DNA of 28,040 nt, from the NCBI GenBank assembly GCA_964496575.1, contig CAZCAC010000115.1:1-28040 (forward strand). The letters run 5' to 3'. Below, piece by piece: positions 21,953 to 28,040 of this stretch; within the stretch, counting starts at the first letter, position 1; every line of letters begins with the position of its first letter. The position numbers and the translations under genes were made by a program. The DNA is from CAZCAC01 sp964496575 (GTDB lineage Bacteria; Planctomycetota; UBA1135; GCA-002686595). The notes beneath the pieces were generated by a model that ran no database searches, was not told where the DNA came from, and saw only the letters and a list, made by a program, of their open reading frames with translations.

Positions 21953-22540
21953 TCACCGCTGCAACGCAAACGCCTCCACCAACACGTAGGCGGCCTGCAG
22001 ATACGACGTCGGGCAGAGCGGGAAGCACTCCTTGCAGGCCTCGCACTCGGCCTGCGCGATCTCGGGCAGGAAGGCGATCTCCTTCTGCGTGCCGCGGTCG
22101 ATGAAGCCGACCGCGTACTTCTGCTTCACCTCGGCGCAGTAGCGTACACACAGGCCGCAGTGGATGCAGAAGGAGGACTCGCCCACGAAGCGGTTCTTGA
22201 CCGCGCCGTACTCCTCGGCGAGAGCCTGCAGCGGCTCGGCGTCGGGAGCGTGCGCCAGCAGGAGCTCCAGGATCGTCTTGCGGATCCGCTCGATCTTCTC
22301 GGTTCGAGTGCGGACGATCAGGTCCTGCGCGACCGGGTACACGCAGGAGACGACCAGGCGCGACCAGCCGCGCACCTCGACCTCGACGATACAGAGGCGA
22401 CAGCCGCCGTACGGCTCGAGCTTGTCGTGCAGGCAGAGGGTCGGGATCTCGATGCCAACCGCCTGCGCCGCTTCGAGCACGGTCTGGCCCTCGGTGGCGG
22501 TGACCTGTTTCTCGTCGATCTGCAGGGTGATCTCGCTCAT
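21953..22540 (-). CDS. hoxU: HoxU/NuoG-N-terminus-like iron-sulfur protein, diaphorase electron-transfer subunit
   Basis: The protein has 195 residues. A plant-type [2Fe-2S] domain is ligated by Cys36, Cys47, Cys50 and Cys66 (CLHDKLEPYGGCRLC, SCVYP). A two-cluster ferredoxin domain follows: C125-IHC-GLC-VRYC135 and C166-EAC-KEC-FPLC176 ligate two [4Fe-4S] clusters. The His-Cys3 cluster segment found in NuoG (between the [2Fe-2S] and ferredoxin parts) is absent, as in shortened HoxU/HndD-type subunits. It is the last gene of the operon; its ATG overlaps the nuoF stop (ATGA). In bidirectional hydrogenases this subunit wires the NAD-binding diaphorase to the partner enzyme. No hydrogenase large or small subunit follows here, so its partner is more likely the Hdr part upstream. 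Confidence 0.8.
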   Translation of the reverse strand: MSEITLQIDEKQVTATEGQTVLEAAQAVGIEIPTLCLHDKLEPYGGCRLCIVEVEVRGWSRLVVSCVYPVAQDLIVRTRTEKIERIRKTILELLLAHAPDAEPLQALAEEYGAVKNRFVGESSFCIHCGLCVRYCAEVKQKYAVGFIDRGTQKEIAFLPEIAQAECEACKECFPLCPTSYLQAAYVLVEAFALQR

Positions 22541-24462
22541 TTCTTCTTCCCTCCCGCGAGCGCGCGCTCCGACTCCGGCAATGGCTCTGGAACCTCCTCG
22601 CCCGAGATCCTCACCACCGCATCGAAGCGGTCCGGACAGACGTCGAAGCACACGCCGCAGCGATCGCACTTCTCCTGATCGATGACGTGGATCTGCTTCT
22701 TGCCGCCCTCGATCCCCTGCGACGGGCACTTCCTCATGCAGATCAGGCAGGCCGAGCACTTCTCGGGATCGATGTAGTAGCGGATCAACTCCTTGCAGGA
22801 GAGCGCCGTGCAGCGTTTCTCCTTGATATGGATCTCGTACTCCTCCCGGAAGTAGCGCAACGTCGAGAGGAACGGGTTCGGCGCGCTCTGGCCCAGCGCA
22901 CAGAGCGAGGCCTCCATCGCCACCTCGGAGAGTTCCTCGAGTGTCTCGATGTCGCCCTCCTGCCCCCTACCCTCGCAGATGTTGGTCAGGATCCGGTGCA
23001 TCTGCCGCAGGCCCTCGCGACACGGCACGCACTTGCCGCAGGACTCCTCGGTCAAGAAGTTGATGAAGTACCTGGCGACGTCCACCATGCAGTTGTCTTC
23101 ATCCATGACGATCATCCCACCAGAGCCCATCATCGAGCCGGCCTTGGTGAGCTCGTCGAAACCGACCTCGAGGTGCAGAAGGTCCTCGGGGATGCAGCCG
23201 CCGGATGGACCGCCGGTCTGCACCGCCTTGAACTTCTTGCCGTCCGGGATGCCGCCGCCGATGCCGTAGATGATCTCCTTCAAGGTCATGCCCATCGGCA
23301 CTTCCACCAGGCCGGTGTTCACAATCTTGCCGACCAGAGAGAAGATCTTCGTGCCCTTGCTGCCCTCGGTGCCGATGCTGGTGAACCAGTCCGCGCCACG
23401 GTTGACGATCAGCGGGATGTTGGCCCACGTCTCGACGTTGTTCAGCACGCTGGGCTTGCCCCACAAGCCCTTCACGTTGGAGCGTACGTACTTCGGCCGC
23501 GGCTCGCCGACGCGACCCTCCAGCGCGGTCATCAGCGCCGTCGACTCGCCGCAGACGAACGCGCCCGCGCCCTTGTGCACGAAGACGTCGAAGTCGAAGC
23601 CGGAGCCGAGGATGTTCTTCCCGAGCAGGCCGTACTCCCGCGCCTTCTCGATCGCCAGATTGATGTTCACGACCGCCAGCGGGTACTCCTGTCGGACGTA
23701 GACGTAGCCCTCCTTCGCGCCGATCGTATGGCCGCCGATGATCAGCCCCTCGAGGATCGAGTGCGGGTTGCCCTCGAGCAGCGCGCGGTCCATGAACGCA
23801 CCGGGATCGCCTTCGTCGGCGTTGACCAGCACGTACTTCGGAGCGTCAGGGGCGTTGCGCGAGCCCTCCCACTTGCGTCCGGCCGGGAAACCGGCTCCGC
23901 CGCGCCCGCGGATGTTCGAGGCCTTGACCTCCTCCAGCACTTCCTCGGCGCTCATCTCGAAGAGCGCCTTGGCTAACGCCGAGTAGCCGCCGATCGCCAG
24001 ATAATCGTTGATCGACTTCGAGTCGAGCAGGATGTTGCTGGAGAGCAGCGTCCGTTCCTGGGTCGCGTAGAAGGGGATGTCCTCTTCCTTGACCGCCCGT
24101 TTCCCCGTCTCCGGATCCTCGAAGAGCAGCCGCTCGACGACCTTCCCGCCCTTCAGCGTCTCGGTGACGATCTCGGAGACGTCCTCCGGCTTGACCTGGA
24201 GGTAGCACGTGCCCTCGGGGTGCATCACCACCACCGGACCGCGCTCGCAGAATCCCGGGCAGCCGGTGCCGTGGGTGTCGACGTCGGCGGTGAGCTTCTG
24301 CTTCTGCAGCTCTTCCTGGAACGCGGAGATCACCTCGCCGGCGCCGGACGCGAGGCAGCCCGCGCCGGCACAGATCGAAACGCAGGGTCGGTCGGCGGGT
24401 CGCGCGTCGGCGAGCTCCTTTCGGTACTGCTCCAGCTCCTGCGGCGTCTTCAGCTTCGCCAT
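22537..24462 (-). CDS. nuoF: NuoF/HndC-like NADH-binding flavoprotein subunit
   Basis: The protein has 641 residues, longer than complex I NuoF (~440) because of added domains at both ends, as in HndC/HymB. An N-terminal thioredoxin-like [2Fe-2S] domain has Cys31, Cys36, Cys68 and Cys72 (CAGAGC, GCPGFCERGP). The core holds the NADH/FMN sites: RGRGGAGFPAGRKWEG, NADEGDPGAFMDR, GAGAFVCGESTALMTALEGR. The N3-type [4Fe-4S] motif ESCGKCVPCREG follows. The C-terminal ferredoxin domain has two further [4Fe-4S] motifs (CSACLICMRKCP, CDRCGVCFDVCP). It oxidises NADH or reduces NAD+ and passes electrons to the iron-sulfur chain. It lies 4 bp after nuoE and overlaps the hoxU-like gene. Confidence 0.93.
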   Translation of the reverse strand: MAKLKTPQELEQYRKELADARPADRPCVSICAGAGCLASGAGEVISAFQEELQKQKLTADVDTHGTGCPGFCERGPVVVMHPEGTCYLQVKPEDVSEIVTETLKGGKVVERLLFEDPETGKRAVKEEDIPFYATQERTLLSSNILLDSKSINDYLAIGGYSALAKALFEMSAEEVLEEVKASNIRGRGGAGFPAGRKWEGSRNAPDAPKYVLVNADEGDPGAFMDRALLEGNPHSILEGLIIGGHTIGAKEGYVYVRQEYPLAVVNINLAIEKAREYGLLGKNILGSGFDFDVFVHKGAGAFVCGESTALMTALEGRVGEPRPKYVRSNVKGLWGKPSVLNNVETWANIPLIVNRGADWFTSIGTEGSKGTKIFSLVGKIVNTGLVEVPMGMTLKEIIYGIGGGIPDGKKFKAVQTGGPSGGCIPEDLLHLEVGFDELTKAGSMMGSGGMIVMDEDNCMVDVARYFINFLTEESCGKCVPCREGLRQMHRILTNICEGRGQEGDIETLEELSEVAMEASLCALGQSAPNPFLSTLRYFREEYEIHIKEKRCTALSCKELIRYYIDPEKCSACLICMRKCPSQGIEGGKKQIHVIDQEKCDRCGVCFDVCPDRFDAVVRISGEEVPEPLPESERALAGGKKK

Positions 24463-24466
24463 GTCG

Positions 24467-24934
24467 TTACTCGTACTCCTTCAGCACGTCCTCGGTCATC
24501 GCCGTGGTGACGTTGCCGTGAGCCTTCCCGTCGATCTCGATCACCGGTCCCAGCGCGCAGCAGCCGAGGCAGTTGACCGTCTCCAGGCTGAACTTCAGGT
24601 CCATGTCCGTCTCGCCGGGTTTGATCCCCGTCAGGTCCTCCACCGTGTCCAGCACCCGCGTCGCGCCCCGCACGTGGCAGGCGGTGCCCATGCAGACGTG
24701 CACCTGGTGGCGCCCCTTCGGGAGCAGGCTGAACGCCTTGTAGAAGGTGGTGATGTGCTGGATCCGCGCCAGCGGAACCTCCAGGCGTTCGCTGATCCGG
24801 TGCAGGGCATCCTGTGGCAGCCAGTTGTTCTCCGCCTGGATGTCCAGCAGCACCTGGATCAGGGAGCTGGCCTCGCCGTGGTGTCGGTCGATGATCTCGT
24901 CGACGCGATCAATGTCCAAGACAGCTTCGGTCAT
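24467..24934 (-). CDS. nuoE: NuoE/HndA-like [2Fe-2S] subunit
   Basis: 155 residues, normal for the family. A helical N-terminal half (SSLIQVLLDIQAENNWLPQD, ISERLEVPLARIQHITTFYK AFS) precedes the thioredoxin-like [2Fe-2S] domain, with Cys81 and Cys86 (CMGTAC) and Cys122 and Cys126 (CLGCC). It is the obligate partner of NuoF in NADH-oxidising modules. A clear GGGAGG precedes the ATG and the gap to mvhD is 13 bp. Confidence 0.93.
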   Translation of the reverse strand: MTEAVLDIDRVDEIIDRHHGEASSLIQVLLDIQAENNWLPQDALHRISERLEVPLARIQHITTFYKAFSLLPKGRHQVHVCMGTACHVRGATRVLDTVEDLTGIKPGETDMDLKFSLETVNCLGCCALGPVIEIDGKAHGNVTTAMTEDVLKEYE

Positions 24935-24947
24935 ATCAAGGCCTCCC

Positions 24948-25712
24948 TCACGCGAGGGCGTAACACTTCCGGTCGAGGTCGAACTTGACCAGGCTCTGCC
25001 TGGCGGAGCTGTTCATGTGCCGGGTGACGTCCGACGGCGTGAGCCCGAGCCGCTCGGCGATCTCGCCGGTGGAGAGGGGCCTCTCCTCCAGCAGTTTCAG
25101 GATCTGGCTGACGGTCAGCTTCTCGGTGAGCAGTCCGTCGACCAGGCTCGTCACCTCGTCGCTCGCGTAGTACTCCTTGTACGCCTCCTCCGACTTCTCG
25201 GGCAGGCGCAGCTTCTCCCGCTCCACCAGCTTCACGAAGGGGATCAGGTTGTTCAGCGCGGCCAGCTTGAGCTGAAGATCGCTCGGGGCGATTCCCTCGC
25301 CCTCGCCGATCGGGCCGAGCTCGCGCAGCTGGTCGGCGAAGTCGCTCATGATCTCGGCGAAGCGACTCCCCTCGGCGGCGGAAATCCACTCCAGCCGCAT
25401 CCGCCCGGGCGCCACCCCGATCTTCTCTAGCAGCTTCCGCCCCAGCAGCATGTTGCCCAGGGCGTCGTAGTTGCCCTCGGTCACGTAGTGGCACTCACCC
25501 GGCCAGCAGCCACCGATGATCACCCCGTCGGCGCCCTTCTGGAATGCCCGGAGCACGAAGGCGAGATCCACTCGCCCGGTGCACATCAGGCGGATGATGC
25601 GAATCTCCGTCGCGTAGGTCTGCCTGGTCACGCCAGACAGGTCAGAAGCGGCGTACGCTCACCAGTTGCAGAGGAACGCGACGATCCTCGGCGTGTGTCC
25701 GAGACCGCTCAT
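24948..25712 (-). CDS. mvhD: MvhD-type hydrogenase/Hdr-linker subunit, probable selenoprotein (in-frame UGA = Sec18)
   Basis: The full gene is 254 residues only if TGA 25659-25661 is read through. From ATG 25712, which overlaps the hdrA stop as ATGA, the frame gives MSGLGHTPRIVAFLCNW, then UGA, then AYAASDLSGVTRQTYATEIR. It continues with RIIRLMCTGRVDLAFVLRAF and GADGVIIGGCWPGECHYVTEGN. The MvhD/VhuD family normally has CNWC here, and methanogen VhuD is known to carry selenocysteine at this spot. The remaining cluster ligands are Cys15, Cys44, Cys69 and Cys74. A hairpin fitting a bacterial SECIS lies 18 nt after the UGA. Residues about 190-254 add a winged-helix-like tail (LSTGEIAERLGLTPSDVTRH) beyond the usual ~140-residue domain. 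It should pass electrons between HdrA and the NuoEF module. Automated calling would start it wrongly at GTG 25631. Confidence 0.88.
25620..25640 (-). promoter_or_regulatory. Bacterial SECIS-like hairpin in mvhD
   Basis: In the mRNA, CUGUCUGG and CCAGGCAG pair over 8 bp (one G-U) around the loop CGUGA. The loop begins 27 nt after the UGA and has a G among its first two bases. This fits the general bacterial SECIS rules (upper stem 4-16 bp, loop 3-14 nt, spacing 16-37 nt). SelB would bind here to insert selenocysteine. Confidence 0.7.
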
Positions 25713-28040
25713 GCTCCCACCTCCACACTCGTTGCCGGAGCCTTCGATTCGTCCGGGGTCTTCCCACCGTTCGAGCTCCACGCGTCCGACAGGGCCGCGT
25801 CGATCTGGTTGAAGACCTCTTCGTTGGTGAAGTGCCGCAGGACGACCGCGTCCGTCGGGCACTTGGAGCAGCAGAGGCCGTCCCCCTTGCAGAGCGCGGG
25901 GTTCACCTCGGCCTTCTTGCCCACCGCCGTTTCCTTCCAGTGAATCGCGTCGTAGGTGCAGGCGGTGATGCACGCGCCGCAGGACACGCAGTGGTCCTCC
26001 TCGACGTGACAGACCGAGCCAGACGCGGTGACCGTCTCGTGCGAGAGCAGCGTCACCGCTCGACCGGCCGCACCGTAGGCCTGGGTGATCGCCTCGGTCA
26101 GGTGCTTGGGGTAGTGGGCCGACCCGCACATGAACACGCCATCCGCGGCGAAATCCACCGGACGCAGCTTGACGTGGGCTTCCTGGAAGAAGCCGTCGGG
26201 GTTGCAGGGCACCTTGAAGTGCCGCGTGATCTCCGCCGCGCCCGACGAGGGGACCACGCCGGCCGACAGAGCGACGAGGTCGGCGTCGAGCTCCAGCTTC
26301 TGCCCGAGGACGAAGTCGGGCACGCTGACCTTCAGGACGTCCTTCCCCTCGTCGTCCTTCCCCGGCGCCACCTCTGGCTTGTTCTCCGGCTCCCAGCGGA
26401 CGAAGTCGACGCCGAGGTCGGCGGCTTCGCGGTAGCTGTCCTCGCTGAAGCCGTAGGTGCGTATGTCGCGGAAGAGCACGCTGATGTTGATATCCGGGCG
26501 CTCCTTCTTCAGCGCAAGCGCGTTCTTGATCGACTGCGTGCAGCAGACGCGCGCGCAGTAGTCGCGGCCCTCCTGCCGGCAGCCGACGCACTGGATCATC
26601 ACCACGCGGCGGACTCCGGCGACCGTCTCGTCGCCGTCGACGATCCGCTGCTCCAGCTCGAGCTGGGTCATCACCCGTTCGTCCTCGCCGTGGAGGTACT
26701 CGGTCGGCTGATTCTCGTCGGCTCCCGTGGCGAGGATGACCGCGCCGTGCTCGATCACCTTCGTCCGCCCCTCCGACTCCACCGTGGTGACGAAGCTGCC
26801 GACGTAACCCGAAACGTCGGTGATCGTCGCGGCGTGCGACACGTGGACGAGCTGGTGCTGGTAGACCTGGCGGATCAAGTCCTTCAGGTAGGCCTGGACG
26901 TCGAGACCGTCGAGGGTGTGGTGGATGCGCCGCGCCAGGCCGCCGAGGTCCTTCTCCTTCTCGATCAGGTGAACCTCGAAACCCTGCTCGGCGAGGCCGA
27001 GCGCGGCGGTCATCCCGGCCACGCCGCCTCCGACCACCAGCGCCGCTTTGTTGACGGGCAGCTGGAACTCCTCGAGCGGCTCGAGGCCGATCGTCCGCGC
27101 GACCGACATGCGGACGATGTCCTTGGCCTTGGCGGTCGCCTCCTCCTTCTGCTTGGAGTGCACCCAGGAGCAGTGCTCCCGGATGTTGGCCATGTCGAAG
27201 AAGTACTGGTTGATCCCGCCCTCGCGCAGCGTGTCGCGGAAGAGCGGCTCGTGCGTGCGCGGCGTGCAAGCGGCCACCACCACGCGGTTGAGGCCCTTCT
27301 CGCGGATGGTATTGGCGATTTGCTCGGCGGCGTCGGTCGAGCAGATGAAGAGGCCTTCCTCGGCGTGACAGACGTGGTCGAGGTCCTTCGCGTAGTCAAC
27401 CACCGACGGGATGTCGACCACGCGGCCGATGTTGGCGCCGCAGTGGCAGGCGAAGACGCCGACCTTGGGCTCCTCGGTGGTGGTGTCCCGCTCCTCGGGG
27501 TAGATGCGCTCCTTGTCGAGCTTGCCGCGCCTCGACTTCAGGAGCGCGCCCGCGAGCGCGTTGGCCCCGCTCGCGGCGACCACCGACTCCGGGATGTCGA
27601 TCGGGCCGCGGAAGGCACCGCTGACAAAGACGCCCTCGCGCGTCGTCTCGATCGGGTTGCGCGGGTCTGTCTTGCAGAAGCCGTGGTGGTCGAGCTCGAT
27701 GCCGAACTGCTCGGCCAGGCGCTGGACGTCGGCGGGCGGGCCGAGGCCCACGCCCAGAACCACCAGGTCGAACTCCTGTTCCTTCACGCCGCCCTCGTCG
27801 GTGGCGTAGCGGATGGTGACGTTGTTCGTCTCGGGGATCTCGCGGCCGACGTCGACGTAGCTGCGGATGAACTCGACGCCGGGGAACGCCGCGGTGCGCT
27901 CGTAGAAGCGCTCGAAGTCCTTGCCGAAGGAGCGGATGTCGTTGTGGAAGATCACCGCCTCGGCATCGGCGTCGTGGTCCTTGGTCAGGATCACCTGCTT
28001 CTGGATGTAGGAGCAGCAGACCGACGAGCAGTAGCTGTGG
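25709..28040 (-). CDS. hdrA: Fused (double) HdrA-type FAD/iron-sulfur subunit, N-terminus beyond window
   Basis: At least 777 codons, open to the right edge. The visible part starts inside a first HdrA flavin domain (HSYCSSVCCSYIQKQVILTK ... VSGAFRGPIDIPESVVAASG). A complete second HdrA follows: the N-terminal iron-sulfur part (VGVFACHCGANIGRVVDIPS, FICSTDAAEQIANTI, VAACTPRTHEPLFRDTL, ANIREHCSWVH), the FAD domain (ALVVGGGVAGMTAALGLAEQ, ILATGADENQPTEY), CVGCRQEGRDYCARVCC, and a C-terminal two-cluster ferredoxin (CVSCGACITACTYDAIHW, GLCCSKCPTDAVVL). HdrA carries the bifurcating FAD in heterodisulfide reductase complexes. Tandem HdrA fusions are known in non-methanogen Hdr-like complexes. It is the most upstream operon gene visible; its stop overlaps the mvhD start. 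HdrB/HdrC are not in view. Confidence 0.92.
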   Translation of the reverse strand, partial: HSYCSSVCCSYIQKQVILTKDHDADAEAVIFHNDIRSFGKDFERFYERTAAFPGVEFIRSYVDVGREIPETNNVTIRYATDEGGVKEQEFDLVVLGVGLGPPADVQRLAEQFGIELDHHGFCKTDPRNPIETTREGVFVSGAFRGPIDIPESVVAASGANALAGALLKSRRGKLDKERIYPEERDTTTEEPKVGVFACHCGANIGRVVDIPSVVDYAKDLDHVCHAEEGLFICSTDAAEQIANTIREKGLNRVVVAACTPRTHEPLFRDTLREGGINQYFFDMANIREHCSWVHSKQKEEATAKAKDIVRMSVARTIGLEPLEEFQLPVNKAALVVGGGVAGMTAALGLAEQGFEVHLIEKEKDLGGLARRIHHTLDGLDVQAYLKDLIRQVYQHQLVHVSHAATITDVSGYVGSFVTTVESEGRTKVIEHGAVILATGADENQPTEYLHGEDERVMTQLELEQRIVDGDETVAGVRRVVMIQCVGCRQEGRDYCARVCCTQSIKNALALKKERPDINISVLFRDIRTYGFSEDSYREAADLGVDFVRWEPENKPEVAPGKDDEGKDVLKVSVPDFVLGQKLELDADLVALSAGVVPSSGAAEITRHFKVPCNPDGFFQEAHVKLRPVDFAADGVFMCGSAHYPKHLTEAITQAYGAAGRAVTLLSHETVTASGSVCHVEEDHCVSCGACITACTYDAIHWKETAVGKKAEVNPALCKGDGLCCSKCPTDAVVLRHFTNEEVFNQIDAALSDAWSSNGGKTPDESKAPATSVEVGA

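Noticed and set aside
21293..22678. Open frames running through the hairpin repeat (for example HGAHGDAERHRGNRGHGE-like text)
   Set aside because: The translations are low-complexity read-through of ACGGAG-type repeat DNA, open in nearly every frame, and run antisense into the hoxU-like gene.
25659..27269. Separate 536-codon minus-strand frame overlapping hdrA and ending at the mvhD UGA
   Set aside because: Only its last 17 codons are real: they are the true N-terminus of mvhD. The rest is an out-of-frame shadow of hdrA.

Overview
This high-GC window looks like a chromosome segment of a large-genome, predominantly anaerobic or facultative Planctomycetota-like bacterium. That assignment is an inference. 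It rests on two secreted proteins that end in the same Cys-containing domain of about 155 residues (closing on FNxSNG...TW), a tail I associate with that phylum. It is also supported by the many large secreted proteins of unknown function, the loose gene packing and the dispersed palindromic repeats.

Left part (1-10.0 kb). The 3' end of a heavy-metal RND pump is followed by a short lipoprotein related to RND adaptors that lacks the central adaptor domains. A convergent secreted protein carries the shared C-terminal domain. Next is a remnant of a beta-lactamase-like gene, then two back-to-back secreted proteins (transglutaminase-fold plus discoidin, and a thioredoxin-like protein without CxxC). 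A divergent thioredoxin-like protein follows. A ZomB/AftB-like membrane glycosyltransferase gene is cut in two by an in-frame TGA, and a convergent secreted beta-helix-like protein closes this part.

Middle part (10.1-18.2 kb). A DUF2891 protein is followed by a pair of inverted ~92-bp palindromic elements that enclose a pseudogene fragment and an M48 membrane metallopeptidase. Next is a cluttered 0.45-kb stretch holding a decayed copy of the shared C-terminal domain and a 43-bp repeat, then a large FG-GAP surface protein ending in an intact copy of that domain. A convergent REC-PP2C-STAS regulator follows.

Right part (18.3-28.0 kb). A large lipoprotein fuses a C25 (gingipain/caspase-fold) peptidase-like domain to a glycoside-hydrolase-like TIM barrel. 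Next comes a hairpin repeat with two 100-bp perfect arms around a 100-bp spacer. The last part is a minus-strand operon, read from the right edge leftwards: HdrA (fused double form, cut by the window edge), MvhD, NuoE, NuoF and a HoxU-like iron-sulfur protein. The genes overlap or nearly touch, and together they would form a cytoplasmic, NAD(H)-linked, flavin- and iron-sulfur-based electron-transfer (possibly bifurcating) complex.

The most notable point is that mvhD is readable only through an in-frame TGA at the codon where the family has cysteine (CNW-U). A good bacterial SECIS-like hairpin sits just downstream, so MvhD is very probably a selenoprotein. No tRNA, rRNA, CRISPR array, integrase or transposase was recognised.
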